Of a stretch of DNA of 64,000 nt, positions 9,100 to 20,109 are shown piece after piece. The translations under genes and the position numbers were made by a program. The DNA is from Stieleria magnilauensis. Its GTDB lineage: Bacteria > Planctomycetota > Planctomycetia > Pirellulales > Pirellulaceae. Where the stretch lies: NCBI GenBank assembly GCA_007753675.1, contig CP036432.1:10511381-10575380 (forward strand), written 5' to 3'. Position 1 is the stretch's first letter. The number at the start of each line of letters is the position of its first letter. The notes beneath the pieces were generated by a model that did not search any database, was not told where the DNA came from, and saw only the letters and a list, made by a program, of their open reading frames with translations.

Positions 9100-9937
9100 A
9101 AATCAGATTCTCCCTAGGTGAATCAAACGAGTGGACCTGGGAAAGCACGTGTCGTTTCAAGTGCGACGTGCCTTCATGTAACAACAATGTCTACGTCTAC
9201 CTAACGCATCCGAGAGGGCGTTGCGAACCGGTCACCGCGGATCCAAAGGACCCGCCCGACCATTCACTCCGCCATCCGGCCAGCGCCCAGTTGCAAGTGT
9301 GGTATCAACCGCCTCTGAGCAATTACCGACCCCGATCTTTCGATCGAATTACCGCAAGAACCGTGCTCCTGATGTTCTACGGTGCCCCCGTGGACGGAAC
9401 GCCGCCAATGTCAAATCAATGACGTGCCGTCGACCTCCCAGAGAACATACGATAACCCAACTCTTCTACCACGAAAGAGTCAATTCGTCACCCCGTAAGC
9501 CTGACTTTCGCGGGGATCCGAACACGAAAGTTGACCGGTCTGGCCGCGGCCCCCAGATCCCGACCGCCGCCGCCCCACTTCGCTGGCCGTTCCGCCGCTC
9601 GCGCCACCCTGCCGGTTGCCGGCCTGTGGACTGAACCCCGCATGCACAGCCAAGGGGCCGCTCGGCACCCGTCGCTCCCCGTTCGGGCGATTACCCTCGC
9701 CTTGACTTCGGAACCTCGATCCGATCGACCGGCCGCAACCGGGCCAAACGAAGCGCGCCGAGGTCCAGCGGCCAGTCGCCACGGAGGTCGACGCGGATCG
9801 GCACCGCCCCGAACACCCTTCCGGTGGCAAATAATCCACCCACAAGCCCCAGCTCTTCCGGCCAGCCCTGAGGGGCGTTCTAATGATTCACGGAATTCAT
9901 CCCGTTTGCACCCCGGCACGACCAATCCGCTCCATCC
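9100..9937. other. Gene-free stretch upstream of glnII
   Basis: About 840 bp between divergent genes. Several open frames exist but all are Arg/Pro-rich frames with no recognisable domain or ribosome-binding site, so none is called. The segment should hold the promoters of the glutamine synthetase gene and the small membrane protein gene, but I cannot point to specific -35/-10 or sigma-54 elements. Confidence 0.5.
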
Positions 9938-10531
9938 ATGTCACGAACTCCACACAATCCCTTCGAAACGGCCCCCGACCAGTTCGGCCGACCGGCTGCT
10001 GAGAGCAGCAAGACCTGGTTGTGGGTGCTCGGCATCATCGGAGCCGTTTTTCTATTTGGAGCCGTGCTCTGCTGCGGCCTGATGTTCTACGCCTGGGACC
10101 AGGCATCGGGCGTGATCGCCCAAGTGGCCGTGGAGGAATACGCCGATGACCCGATCCTGAAGGAGAAGATTGGTACGATCCAAAGCAGCGAGATGAGCTT
10201 GAGGGAGGCGATGGAGGAATCGACCAAGGACGAGACGATCACGGCGATGGTGTTCACCATTGAAGGCGACAAGGGTCGTGGCAAATTGGTCCATCGCACC
10301 AACAATCAAACTCAGCAAGTGACCGTCAAACTGGTGATGGAAAACGGCGACGAGTTTGACTTGGAAGTCCCCGAAATGTTCGGTGACTTCGAGACCGAGC
10401 TGGAGGGTGACGGCGAGCTGGAGGAAAATGGCGAACTGGCCGAACCGGCAGAGCCCGAACCGATCGCCCCTGCCGAGACCGAAGTGGAGCCCGAAGTGAC
10501 CGCCGAAACCCCCGAAACGGACCAGCAGTAA
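9938..10531 (+). CDS. Single-pass membrane protein with acidic tail, possibly Coa1-like
   Basis: The protein is 197 residues. The N-terminus carries an HNPFETA segment resembling the NPY/NPF motif of other small planctomycete membrane proteins. One strong membrane helix spans about residues 27-52. An extracytoplasmic domain of about 90 residues follows, in which DPILKEKIG and a later GDKGRGKLVHR resemble cytochrome oxidase assembly factor Coa1/Tim21-like proteins; this resemblance is weak. The last 55 residues are almost all Glu, Pro and Ala, a low-complexity acidic tail. A 26-bp-stem hairpin follows at 10561. I would treat the Coa1 link as a suggestion only. Confidence 0.7.
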   Translation: MSRTPHNPFETAPDQFGRPAAESSKTWLWVLGIIGAVFLFGAVLCCGLMFYAWDQASGVIAQVAVEEYADDPILKEKIGTIQSSEMSLREAMEESTKDETITAMVFTIEGDKGRGKLVHRTNNQTQQVTVKLVMENGDEFDLEVPEMFGDFETELEGDGELEENGELAEPAEPEPIAPAETEVEPEVTAETPETDQQ

Positions 10532-10560
10532 ACGGCCGGTGGAATGCGAAGCTGACGCGA

Positions 10561-10638
10561 GCGGAAAAGGGGTCAGGTACCAAAAACCAAATGGCCCAAC
10601 GGGTGCTTCGCATTTTTGGTACCTGCCCCCTTTTCCGC
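10561..10638. repeat. Long hairpin carrying a GGGGTCAGG core
   Basis: The left arm 10561-10586 and right arm 10613-10638 are complementary over 26 bases with one mismatch and enclose a 26-base loop. It could terminate transcription of the small membrane gene, although the arms are longer than a usual terminator. The AAAGGGGTCAGG core is the same as in the repeat cluster at 27252-27410, and a related AAGGGTCAGG occurs at 12328. Confidence 0.8.
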
Positions 10639-10738
10639 GGCACCCTCACTCTAAAAGTTGACAGAGCACTAGGCGGACTGTTTTGAGCCTACAATAGAAC
10701 CTCGGTTTCTTCTGTCTCTCGATGGTTTGAATTTTGCC

Positions 10739-12298
10739 ATGGTTCGCCCCAGCTCCTTCTCTGTCCGATGTTCGACCCTGCTGCTCTCGATTGGCCTGGT
10801 ACTCGGTGCGGTCCCCACCCCGATCCCCTCTGCCGCCCAAGATCCGGCTGCCGATCCAGAGACGGCCGAGGTCGCCAAGCCGGCCGAGCGGTCGGCGGTG
10901 ATCATTCCGCTGCACGAAGACATCAATCCGCTCAGCGGGGCGCTGCTGAAACGCAAGTTTGCCGAGGCGGTCGATTCGGACGTCGACGTGATCATTCTGG
11001 ACATCCACAGCCCCGGCGGGCTGGTCTACGTGACGTTCGAATTGATGGACATGATCTTGGACGCCAAGGATGTCGAGACGGTCGCCTTCATCCAAAAAGA
11101 CGCCATCAGCGGCGCCGCCCTGATCTCGCTGGCCTGTGACAAAATCATCATGCTGCCCGGAGCCCGCATGGGCGATGCCGGTGAGATCGTGATGGGTGCC
11201 GACGGGGCATTTCGATACACCGAAGCCAAAAGCCGCAGCGTGCTGGCCCAGAAGGTCCGCGACACCGCCCGCGCCACCGGCCGACCCCTGGCGCTGGCGG
11301 AAAAGATGACTGACAAGGACATGGTCGTCTTTCGCGCCGTCCACAAAACCGACGGCACCGTGCGTTACATCAGCGACAAAGAATGGGAGTCGATGGAAAA
11401 CACCGACCAGTGGGAACAAGGAAAACCGATCCGCGAAGCCGGCAAGGAAATGTTCTTCACCGTCAACGGTGCCCGCGCCGTCGAACTCGGCATGGCCGAC
11501 CAAACGGTTGAAAATGAAACCGAATTGGCCGAGGTGTTGGGCGTCAAAACCCCGATCCCGGTGATGGAACGGACCGGCGTCGACACCGCCATCATGATCC
11601 TCAACTCAGGCTTCGTGACGTTCCTGTTATTGGTCATCGGCATGGTCGCCCTCGTGATCGAACTCGGTGCCCCCGGCATCGGCATCGGCGGACTGACGTC
11701 GCTGCTGTGTTTCGGACTGTTTTTCTGGAGCCGGTTTCTGGGCGGGACCGCCGGCTGGTTGGAAGTCACCCTGTTTGTCCTGGGTCTGATCTTCATCGGC
11801 ATGGAGATCTTTGTGATTCCCGGTTTCGGCGTCGCCGGCGTGGGCGGACTGGGATTGATGCTGGGCTCGCTGGTGATGGCCTCGCGGCGGTTCCTCGTCC
11901 CCGGCAGCACGCAAGAACTCGCCAGCCTGGGCTGGGACCTGGCCACGGTCATGGGCGCGTTCGTCGGGTTCATGATCGCCATGCTGATCCTGGCCAATTA
12001 CATCGGGGACATCCCCGGGCTGGGACGGCTGACACTGAAACCCCAGATGGCCATGGTCGGAGCCGACGCGGGGCCGGGTGAACCCGCCGACGCCGATGCC
12101 GCCGCCTTGCTGCCCGGCTGGCAACGCGTTTCGGTGGGCGATGTCGGAACCGCCACCAGCCCGCTACGTCCGGGCGGAAAAATGATGGTCGACGATTACA
12201 GCGTCGATGTCGTCACCGAAGGCGATTTCGTGGACAACGGCACGAGTGTGAAAGTGATCGCCAAACAAGGCACACGGATCGTCGTCCGCCCCGTCTAG
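10739..12298 (+). CDS. NfeD-family membrane serine protease (ClpP-like domain plus NfeD)
   Basis: The product is 519 residues with a signal sequence (about 7-34), then a ClpP/crotonase-fold protease domain (about 50-240). The motif LDIHSPGG precedes DAISGAALISLACD, whose Ser near 124 is the expected nucleophile; a Lys near 164 sits at the right distance for the Ser-Lys dyad known in STOPP/1510-N proteases. Four or five membrane helices follow (about 280-410, Gly-rich), then a C-terminal OB-fold NfeD domain (about 455-519). These proteins usually act with stomatin/SPFH partners in membrane quality control; none is adjacent here. An upstream TTG at 10727 is in frame, but the ATG at 10739 leads into the better signal peptide. 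Confidence 0.9.
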   Translation: MVRPSSFSVRCSTLLLSIGLVLGAVPTPIPSAAQDPAADPETAEVAKPAERSAVIIPLHEDINPLSGALLKRKFAEAVDSDVDVIILDIHSPGGLVYVTFELMDMILDAKDVETVAFIQKDAISGAALISLACDKIIMLPGARMGDAGEIVMGADGAFRYTEAKSRSVLAQKVRDTARATGRPLALAEKMTDKDMVVFRAVHKTDGTVRYISDKEWESMENTDQWEQGKPIREAGKEMFFTVNGARAVELGMADQTVENETELAEVLGVKTPIPVMERTGVDTAIMILNSGFVTFLLLVIGMVALVIELGAPGIGIGGLTSLLCFGLFFWSRFLGGTAGWLEVTLFVLGLIFIGMEIFVIPGFGVAGVGGLGLMLGSLVMASRRFLVPGSTQELASLGWDLATVMGAFVGFMIAMLILANYIGDIPGLGRLTLKPQMAMVGADAGPGEPADADAAALLPGWQRVSVGDVGTATSPLRPGGKMMVDDYSVDVVTEGDFVDNGTSVKVIAKQGTRIVVRPV

Positions 12299-12521
12299 TG
12301 CAACGCTTAGATTGAGGGAGCCGCGAAAAAGGGTCAGGTCCCCGAATGGCATGGGCTGAAGCCTCAAGGGATTCAGCAATCGTTGGTGTTTAGCCTTTAG
12401 GCGATTCCCGGTCGCTGCGACGCAGCGACCGTAGGCGGCTAAAGCCTGCACACCAACACTCACGCCCATGCCATCCGTGGGCCAAGTGATATCCGCACCG
12501 AACACGCGTCGACGCGTCTCG
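12299..12521. repeat. Intergenic repeat with nested palindrome
   Basis: No gene is seen. An imperfect inverted repeat runs from 12382 (GTTGGTGTTTAGCC) to 12457 (ending CACACCAAC). Inside it, 12409-12431 is a perfect palindrome with 11-bp arms (CGGTCGCTGCG and its complement). The AAGGGTCAGG motif is present at 12328. It lies between the convergent NfeD and methyltransferase genes and could work as a two-way terminator. Confidence 0.7.
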
Positions 12522-13979
12522 TCAGTTCAGATCCCGCACATCCTGATGGGCCGTCAAGAAACGGTACTCGCCGAGCGTCGGATCCTCGCTGCCGAGATAG
12601 TCCTGTGCCGTGTCGTTGCTGCAACCGACAAGACCGCAGCTGCGCAGAAACGCTTCGGGGTCCGCCGGGCCGTACACGAAACGCTCTCCGATCAATTCCA
12701 TTCGATCGACGAACTCGTGAATATTCGGGTCACAGGTTCCTTCATTGATGACCGCCGGCGTGACGCAATCCATCCACAGCATGCTGTCGGGGTGTCGCAT
12801 GCGTCGCCGGATCGACTGCAATAGACGCCGGTTCTGCTGCTCGTCGAAGTACATCGAACAGCCTTCGTAAACAAACAACGTCAACGCGGTCTCAGAAAAC
12901 GCGAAGTGGCGTTGCAACAACTCGCCCACATCGTCCTGCAGGAAGTCCGCAGCGATCTGGTGTCGCTCTGGCGCCGCGGCGGCACTGCCGAGTTGCGACT
13001 CCAACCGCTCGATGACATGTTGTCGCTCGGCCAACATGACGGGCAAATCCAGTTCAAACACGGTCACGCCGGAAAGCTCCGCTGCGCGGCGCAGCGGCCG
13101 CATATCCAACCCCGCGCCGAGCATCACGAGCTGTTCGATACCCGCGATCGATCGCAACACTTCGTCACAATGCCGGGTGCGAGCCCCGACCATCGCGCCC
13201 AGTTGCGGCAACACCTTTTGCAATCGTTTCGCTTGCAACAAGCCGTGCGTTCCCGCAGCGACCTTGTCATGCGGGGCGTCGATTCGAAGCTGCCGTCCTT
13301 GGGAATCCGCAATCGTCTTCGCCCCCGCCGGACTGTCCATCGCCCGCAACCCCGCGATGATCCGCGCCGATGTTTTCAAGTTCAACTTGGTCATCGTCGA
13401 TCGCTCGCCGCCGCTGCGATGTTCCAGCAATCGCTGGGTCGCTTGGGCGAAGTAACGCATCACCGCGGTGGCGACACGCTCGCCGTCTTCGGACCAGAAC
13501 TCGACGTTGATGGTCGCCAACACGACGCGACCGGAGAAGTAACGCGACTTGATCCGCCGCGCGGTTTTCGGATCGACACGGCTGACGGCGCGCAGATGGC
13601 TGGTGCTCGGATTTTCGTACTTGACGTCCATCCCGACCAACCACAACGACGCCGATTCGTCCGGACGCCCGCGGTGAATGCCGGTCAACGGTGTGCCGGT
13701 CAACAGCGTCGTCAACGCCATGCCACCGGTATAATCCGCCGAGAGTGAAATCAAGGCGGCCTGGTGTGTGCCGTGTTGATTGGTGGTCTCGATCGCCAGC
13801 GGCAGCACCGATTCGCAAAACCCGGGTCCGACCCGGGTGATCTGCCAACCCGTCCAAGCCAGCACCGGCACCGCGCGGTGCAGCAGAGTGTTCATCAGTT
13901 CGGGATTGATACGGTCCGCATAGTCTTTTTCCCAACTGACCTCTTTATCAGTTTCGATCACAGCCATTGTTGCCCCCAT
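12522..13979 (-). CDS. Fusion of hotdog thioesterase-like domain and leucine-carboxyl-type methyltransferase
   Basis: The protein is 485 residues. Residues about 20-190 resemble DUF4442/YiiD-type hotdog folds (NQHGTHQAALISLSADYTGG and later AVMRYFAQ), a group of thioesterase-like proteins. Residues about 200-480 form a SAM-dependent methyltransferase of the PPM1/LCM/TcmP type: VMLGAGLDMRPLR is the SAM-binding loop, VFELDLPVMLAER is the acidic loop, and LFVYEGCSMYF is the conserved segment of this family. An in-frame ATG at 13967 with GGGGG just upstream is an equally good start. It is divergent from the giant kinase gene across a 183-bp gap, so a shared regulatory region is possible. Substrates are unknown; fatty-acyl, polyketide or carboxyl groups are plausible. 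Confidence 0.8.
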   Translation of the reverse strand: MGATMAVIETDKEVSWEKDYADRINPELMNTLLHRAVPVLAWTGWQITRVGPGFCESVLPLAIETTNQHGTHQAALISLSADYTGGMALTTLLTGTPLTGIHRGRPDESASLWLVGMDVKYENPSTSHLRAVSRVDPKTARRIKSRYFSGRVVLATINVEFWSEDGERVATAVMRYFAQATQRLLEHRSGGERSTMTKLNLKTSARIIAGLRAMDSPAGAKTIADSQGRQLRIDAPHDKVAAGTHGLLQAKRLQKVLPQLGAMVGARTRHCDEVLRSIAGIEQLVMLGAGLDMRPLRRAAELSGVTVFELDLPVMLAERQHVIERLESQLGSAAAAPERHQIAADFLQDDVGELLQRHFAFSETALTLFVYEGCSMYFDEQQNRRLLQSIRRRMRHPDSMLWMDCVTPAVINEGTCDPNIHEFVDRMELIGERFVYGPADPEAFLRSCGLVGCSNDTAQDYLGSEDPTLGEYRFLTAHQDVRDLN

Positions 13980-14162
13980 GTGGTGTGTGAACTCGAGAAT
14001 CGAGCACCCACTATGGAGGTTTCAAAAGTACGTTCAATGCGGCGACCACTTTTAATGCGACCCGAGAGGGCAAACCCTCACCAAAGATGCCGCTTCGGCA
14101 AGGCAGGGCAGACCTACTGTTGGATAGATCATTCTGTCCAGATGCCGTGTTGAGCGATCCAC

Positions 14163-17100
14163 ATGCAGTCCGCCGAGTCCACTACGTACCGCTACCGAAC
14201 TCTACGGGAGTTGCCGGATGTGGCCGGAGTGCACTGCTGGCTTGTACAGGACCTGCAGGGCGAAGGCCGCTTGGTGATCCGCGATTTGCCGACCGCGATG
14301 TTCAAGGAAGGACTGCGAATCCGGTTCCAAAACGAAGCCCGGCTGCTGAGCGAAATTGAGTGCGACAGCTACAACTCGATGGTCTCCTATGACATCGACG
14401 ACGATCGCATTCGATTGGTCTATCGCTACCGAGATGGCATCAGCTTATCTCGCCTGGTCGCGGAATCGGCGATGTCACCCAAATCGACGTTGCGGTTGGC
14501 GTGTGACCTGTTGCAGGCGCTGATCCTGATCCACCAACAGGGTTGTGTGCATCGCGATTGGCGACCGTCGCACGTGATTCTGGCTCCAACCGGCGAAGCG
14601 ATCCTCTCCGGCTACGGGCCGGTGTGGCGTGCGAACTTGGCTGCCGGCGACAGTCCCATCGGGATCGAAACAGTCCGCTACGCCTCGCCCGAATTGGCGG
14701 GAATCATTCGCCATGATATCGGCCCGGCGTCCGACCTCTACTCGCTGGGTTTGATCCTCTATTGGGCGCTCGCCGGCGAACCGATGTGCGACGCGACCAC
14801 CGTCGGCGACATCCTGCTGCAACACTCGACGTCCGATCTGGACACCGACCTCTTCCCCAGCGACACGCCGCCGCAACTGGTCTCGATGATCGAGCGGTTG
14901 ACACAGAAAGAGCCGCGTGAGCGCTACCAATCGGCGGCCGCCGCGTTTGCCGATGCGTCGGCAATATTGAAGATGATCCAAGACGGTGCTTCGGCCACGC
15001 CGGTGGTGATCGGTCGATCGGACGCCCGTTCCGATCTGGTCGACCCCGCATTCGTCGGCCGTGAATCACAACTGCAAACCTTAAAAGAAAACCTGACCGA
15101 AGTCGCCGCGGGAAGTTGGCGTCAAGCCTTGATTTCCTGCGTTTCGGGGATGGGCAAAAGCCGGCTGAACCAGGAAATCACACGCCTGGCCACGCGTCAC
15201 GGTTTTCTCGTCTTCCAGGGCGAATCGATCCATCAAGCGGCCGCCGAACCCAACGCGCCGTGGATGCAGGTCGTCAGCCAAGTGGCGAATTACTGTGTCT
15301 CTCATCCGGACATCCGACAGCGTCTCGAAAAAACGATGTCGGACTACCGCGAAGAAGTGATCACGGCGATGCCTTCGTTGGCGGGCGTGTTCGGATGGAC
15401 CGGAAGCACGCTCTCCGGTCCGGACGAACTCGGCCAAGGCCGCATCGTGGCGGCCTTCGCCGCTCTGCTGACCCAGCTCGGATCGGGCGACTGCCCCGTG
15501 ATGATCTCGTTGGATGATTGCCAGTGGATGGACGATCAATCCATTCGGATTCTGCAAGGCGTCGCACGCTCCGCCGCACCCTTCCAATTGCTGCTACTTT
15601 CGGCACGTGCCGACGAAGGCCAAACGGCTCGTGTCCGCGAAGCCGCACAGCTGGACCACGTGCTGAACTTGGGACCGCTGGATGCCGATAGCGTTCGTCG
15701 GTTGAGCGAATCGATGGCCGGCAGGCTTCCCGACGAAGCCATCAAAGTGATTCAGGAATTCGCCGAAGGCAGTCCGTTCATGACCGCCGCGATCCTGCGT
15801 GGCATGGTCGAATCCTCAGTGTTGGTCTCCGACAAAGAAGGTTGGGTGCTGGACCGAGAGCGTTTGGAAAATTTCCAAACCACCGCCGAAGCCGGCGAAG
15901 TCCTGGCGGGGCGACTGGACAACCTGCCGGCCAAGGCGAGGCATTTTTTGGATGCCGCCGCCGTGATCGGCAGCGAGTTCACACTCGACGCCGTCGTCGA
16001 ACTCTCTCAAATCGATCTGTCGGACAGCTTCGAACTGCTGGCGGATATCCGTCGCCATCGGATGCTCTGGAGCAAACCCGACGGCAGCTACGCCTTTGCC
16101 CACGACAAGATTCGCGAAGCCGTACTCGCGCACTTGAAGCCCGATGTCAAACAACGCATGCACGGGCAGATCGGGCAATACTACGCCAAAACCCAACCGC
16201 ACCGTATCTATGACCTGGCCTACCACTTCGACGCTGCGGGCCTGCACCGCGAAGCACTTCCGCATGCCTTAGACGCCGCCTCCAAAGCACGCCAAGAATT
16301 CTCCCTCGGCAGCGCGCGGCGACAACTCGAAATCGCCGCCCGCGCGTTCCACGTCACCGATTCGGCAACACGCCATCAAGTCGAATCGATGATGAGCGAA
16401 GTGCTGATGTTGCAGGGAGAATACGACCAAGCCCAGCAATGGTTGGTCGCAGCCTCCAAGACCGCCACCACGGACATGGACGACGCGGTCGTCGCCACGC
16501 GGCAGGGCGAACTGGCGTTCAAACGCGGTGACAAAGTCCAAGCGGTGGAATTCTTCGAATCTGCGTTGACCCGCTTGGGGCAACCCGTCTGCCGCAACCG
16601 CTTTCAATTGTTCACCAACCTGCTGCGAGAAATCGCCGTCCAAGCCGTGCACACCGCGGCACCCTGGCTGGTCCGTTCGCGGACGCGTTCACCCGACGCC
16701 ACCGAACAGCTCCGCTTGCGGCTCTACAGCAACATCGCCCGCGGCTACTGGTACACGCGAGACAAGTACTACACGCTGTGGGCGCATCTGCGTGGCATGA
16801 ACCGCGGCGAAGGTTATCGCCCCTCCGCCGGCCTGGCCCACGCCTACAGCGAACACGCCCCCGCGATGACCTTGTTGGGTTGGTACCGACGCGGCATCGA
16901 TTATGCCAAGCGTTCTCTGCAGATCCGCAAAGAGCTGCACGACGTCTGGGGACAAGGGCAATCGCGCAACTTCATGAGCATCCTGCATTACTCGTTCAGC
17001 AACTACGAGCAATGCATCCACGAAGCCAGCCAGGCCGTTGCGATCCTGGAACGCACCGGCGACTATTGGGAAGTCCACATCGCCCGCTACCAATACGCCG

Positions 17101-20093
17101 CCTCGCTTTATCGACAAGGCAACTTGCGCGAAGCGCTCGATCAAACCCGCATCAATTACCGCTCGGCGGTTCGCCGCAGTGATTTCCAAGGCACCGGCAA
17201 CATCGTCGAAGTCTGGGCCCGCGCGGCACTGGGGAACATCCCGCTAGATGTGCTGCAAATCGAACTCAAACGCAATGTCGACGACGCCCAGCGAATTTGT
17301 GAAGTCAAACTCGCCTACGGAGTGTATCACTACTACCAACACGGTTACGCCGAAGCCGTCAAAGCGTTCACCGAAGCGGTCCAGATCGCCGAAGACGCCT
17401 CGGTCGTCAACGCCTACGTCAGCCCCTGTTACGCATGGCGTGCCACCGCGCTCCGGCGACTGCTGGAAACCGATCCCGCCAAGACGAATGCGATCCGGCG
17501 GAAGCAACTCCGTGAACTCCATTCGGCCTGTAAGCAAGCCGTCCGGCTGGCCAAACGCTATACCAACGAACTGCCCCACGCGTTACGCGAACTCGCCGCC
17601 GTCTCGGCACTCAAAGGGCGAACCCGCCGAGCCCTCCGCCAGTTTCGCGCGTCCATGCGGGTCGCCAATCAACAAGGCGCCCGATTGGAACAAATCCAAA
17701 CGACGCTTCTGCACGCACAATTGGCGAAAGAAACCGGCTGGACGGTCGACGAAGCCCTGGTGCGTGAAGCGACCGAAGCGCTGCAACAACTGAAGACCTC
17801 CGTCGGCGCGGTCGAAGACGGCGGATCGCTGTCCTTGGTCGATCGATTCGATTCTCTCCTGGAAGCCGGACGTCGCATCGCCGTCGGTACCGAAATCGAT
17901 GTCATCCGCCAAGAGGTCATCGCGGCGGCATCGAAACTGCTCCGCGGCGATCGGGTCCTGTTGATCCAGCCGGCGACCGGAAACGGCGAGGCGACCACCA
18001 TTCCGCCCAATACGGTTTTTGATCCCGAAATCGTCAAGCAGACCGAGGAAAAGGGAGCCGCGATCATCTGTGAATACGAACGGAGCGATCTGTGCGATGT
18101 CCGTTCCCGACATAATGACACACATCACAACTACGGAACCTTTCTGTGTTGCCCGGTCTTGGTGCATGGAAAAATCCACTCGTACCTGTACATCGCCAAC
18201 TCCTACATGATGGGAATGTTCGGCGACGACGAACTGCGGATCGCCAACTACCTGTCCTCGGCCGCGGGAGCCGCGTTCGAAAAAGCGGACGGCTTCACAC
18301 AACTCCAAGAACTCAACCAAACCCTCGAACGCAAGGTCGCCCAACGCACCGAAACGCTGCAATTGCGTAACGAAGAAATCGAACGCACCGCCGACCGACT
18401 GCGCGCCACGCAGGTCAACCTCCGCGAGGCGAAAGAACTCGCCGAGCACGCCAACCGTGCCAAAAGCGAATTCCTGGCACGAATGAGCCACGAGATTCGC
18501 ACCCCGATCACCGCCGTCCTCGGATACACCGAACTGATGCTCCGCGGAATCGTCACCGATCCCGATGAACAACGACAACACCTGGAAACCATCCACGGCA
18601 ACGGAAGCCACTTGCTGCATCTGCTCAACGATATTCTCGATCTGTCGAAAATCGAAGCCGATAAGATCGAAGTCGAACAGATCCACTGCGTGCCGGCAAA
18701 AGTCATCGGCGAGGTCATCAAATCGCTGCAAGGCAAGGCGGCGCAAAAGAACATCACGCTCGGCATCGATTCCGAATCGCAGATCCCCGAAACGATCACC
18801 AGTGATCCGACTCGGCTGCGACAGATCGTCACCAACCTGATCGGCAATGCGATCAAATTTACCGACCGTGGCGGCGTGACCGTCCGGCTCTCCACCCGCT
18901 CGGATGAAACCACCGGGCTGCCCAATCAGATCGCGGTCGCGATCCGTGATAGCGGCATCGGAATGGACGCCGATCAACTCGAACGAATTTTTGACCCGTT
19001 CGCCCAAGCCGACACCTCCACCACGCGCAAGTATGGCGGCACCGGTCTGGGACTGTCGATCAGCAAACGACTGGCCGAATCACTCGGCGGCGGGCTGGAA
19101 GTGGAAAGCATCCCCGGCGTCGGCAGCACCTTCACCGTTCACATCGCCGCCGACACCCGGCCCGGTGACCGGCTGCTGAGCGATTCGGAAGTGATCGAAC
19201 TGGCAACCGGTCGTCACGAAGCCCAGTGGCAGCGCGTCGATTTGACCGGCGCCCGTGTGCTGGTGGTCGATGATGCCGAAACCAATCGCGACCTGATCCA
19301 CCGATTGCTGACCAGTGCCGGCGCCAGCGTTCAATCCGTCGCCGACGGCCAACAAGCCGTCGATTTCTTTCTCGACTCCAACGGCAACCCCAAATCCCAC
19401 TCGATCGATCTGGTATTGATGGACATGCAAATGCCCGTCCTGGACGGTTACTCCGCGACGCAACAACTGTGCAGCGCCGGACTGAAAACCCCGATCGTGG
19501 CCATGACGGCCAACTCGATGGTGGGCGACGACAGCAAATGTCGCCAAGTCGGCTGCCGAGACTACCTTTCCAAACCCATCGACTTGGACGCGCTGCTGGA
19601 AATGGTCCGCTCCTGGTGCGCCGATTCCATCGCCACACACTCCCAGCACTCCGACCGACAACCATCCCGTCCCTCGGTTCCCGCCTCATCACACCCACAG
19701 CCGCCAACAAACAAAACCATGCTGCACGAGTCGATCGTCGACGAACCACTCACGCCCCAACTGCCATCGGACTGGTTGAGACAATTCGCCGTCGATCTGG
19801 TCGCCAAGGTTCACTTCCAAATGCCGGCCATCAAAAACGCCTATGACTGCGCAGACTACAACGAAGTGGCGAGAAAACTCCATTGGATCAAAGGATCCGG
19901 CGGGACCGTCGGATTGAATACGCTGACGGAGTTGGCCAGATCGTGTGAACAAGCGGCCAAAGCGGCCGACACCGATGCTTTGACCGAGCGGTTGAACGCC
20001 ATCGAATCGTATGTCAACCTGCTCGTCGACGAGTGCGGTGAGGAACTGCCTAACCCGCAGGCTGCCGAAAACGCCGGGCCTCACCGAGATTGA
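14163..20093 (+). CDS. Giant hybrid histidine kinase with pseudokinase, AAA-type ATPase, TPR and GAF domains
   Basis: The product has 1976 residues and no membrane helix, so it is cytosolic. Order: Ser/Thr-kinase-like fold (about 10-270); ATPase module starting FVGRES (297), Walker A GMGKS with K332, Walker B ISLDDC at 448-453; TPR/helical repeats (about 700-1200); GAF (about 1225-1380); coiled coil; HisKA with phospho-His 1443 in MSHEIRTP; HATPase with N-box near 1558; receiver with Asp 1754; Hpt domain with His 1907 in LHWIKGSGG. All phosphorelay residues are present. The kinase-like domain keeps HRD (130-132), but the following Asn is His, the DFG position reads SGYG, and I find no clear VAIK lysine, so it is probably a pseudokinase sensor. 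The separate response regulator at 21621 is a candidate partner. Confidence 0.92.
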   Translation: MQSAESTTYRYRTLRELPDVAGVHCWLVQDLQGEGRLVIRDLPTAMFKEGLRIRFQNEARLLSEIECDSYNSMVSYDIDDDRIRLVYRYRDGISLSRLVAESAMSPKSTLRLACDLLQALILIHQQGCVHRDWRPSHVILAPTGEAILSGYGPVWRANLAAGDSPIGIETVRYASPELAGIIRHDIGPASDLYSLGLILYWALAGEPMCDATTVGDILLQHSTSDLDTDLFPSDTPPQLVSMIERLTQKEPRERYQSAAAAFADASAILKMIQDGASATPVVIGRSDARSDLVDPAFVGRESQLQTLKENLTEVAAGSWRQALISCVSGMGKSRLNQEITRLATRHGFLVFQGESIHQAAAEPNAPWMQVVSQVANYCVSHPDIRQRLEKTMSDYREEVITAMPSLAGVFGWTGSTLSGPDELGQGRIVAAFAALLTQLGSGDCPVMISLDDCQWMDDQSIRILQGVARSAAPFQLLLLSARADEGQTARVREAAQLDHVLNLGPLDADSVRRLSESMAGRLPDEAIKVIQEFAEGSPFMTAAILRGMVESSVLVSDKEGWVLDRERLENFQTTAEAGEVLAGRLDNLPAKARHFLDAAAVIGSEFTLDAVVELSQIDLSDSFELLADIRRHRMLWSKPDGSYAFAHDKIREAVLAHLKPDVKQRMHGQIGQYYAKTQPHRIYDLAYHFDAAGLHREALPHALDAASKARQEFSLGSARRQLEIAARAFHVTDSATRHQVESMMSEVLMLQGEYDQAQQWLVAASKTATTDMDDAVVATRQGELAFKRGDKVQAVEFFESALTRLGQPVCRNRFQLFTNLLREIAVQAVHTAAPWLVRSRTRSPDATEQLRLRLYSNIARGYWYTRDKYYTLWAHLRGMNRGEGYRPSAGLAHAYSEHAPAMTLLGWYRRGIDYAKRSLQIRKELHDVWGQGQSRNFMSILHYSFSNYEQCIHEASQAVAILERTGDYWEVHIARYQYAASLYRQGNLREALDQTRINYRSAVRRSDFQGTGNIVEVWARAALGNIPLDVLQIELKRNVDDAQRICEVKLAYGVYHYYQHGYAEAVKAFTEAVQIAEDASVVNAYVSPCYAWRATALRRLLETDPAKTNAIRRKQLRELHSACKQAVRLAKRYTNELPHALRELAAVSALKGRTRRALRQFRASMRVANQQGARLEQIQTTLLHAQLAKETGWTVDEALVREATEALQQLKTSVGAVEDGGSLSLVDRFDSLLEAGRRIAVGTEIDVIRQEVIAAASKLLRGDRVLLIQPATGNGEATTIPPNTVFDPEIVKQTEEKGAAIICEYERSDLCDVRSRHNDTHHNYGTFLCCPVLVHGKIHSYLYIANSYMMGMFGDDELRIANYLSSAAGAAFEKADGFTQLQELNQTLERKVAQRTETLQLRNEEIERTADRLRATQVNLREAKELAEHANRAKSEFLARMSHEIRTPITAVLGYTELMLRGIVTDPDEQRQHLETIHGNGSHLLHLLNDILDLSKIEADKIEVEQIHCVPAKVIGEVIKSLQGKAAQKNITLGIDSESQIPETITSDPTRLRQIVTNLIGNAIKFTDRGGVTVRLSTRSDETTGLPNQIAVAIRDSGIGMDADQLERIFDPFAQADTSTTRKYGGTGLGLSISKRLAESLGGGLEVESIPGVGSTFTVHIAADTRPGDRLLSDSEVIELATGRHEAQWQRVDLTGARVLVVDDAETNRDLIHRLLTSAGASVQSVADGQQAVDFFLDSNGNPKSHSIDLVLMDMQMPVLDGYSATQQLCSAGLKTPIVAMTANSMVGDDSKCRQVGCRDYLSKPIDLDALLEMVRSWCADSIATHSQHSDRQPSRPSVPASSHPQPPTNKTMLHESIVDEPLTPQLPSDWLRQFAVDLVAKVHFQMPAIKNAYDCADYNEVARKLHWIKGSGGTVGLNTLTELARSCEQAAKAADTDALTERLNAIESYVNLLVDECGEELPNPQAAENAGPHRD

Positions 20094-20109
20094 GAGACCA
20101 CTGGCGGGA

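Noticed and set aside
9488-10082. Open frames of 120-180 codons on both strands upstream of the small membrane gene
   Set aside because: Arg/Pro/Gly-rich, mutually overlapping, no domain or ribosome-binding site; typical of GC-rich non-coding sequence.
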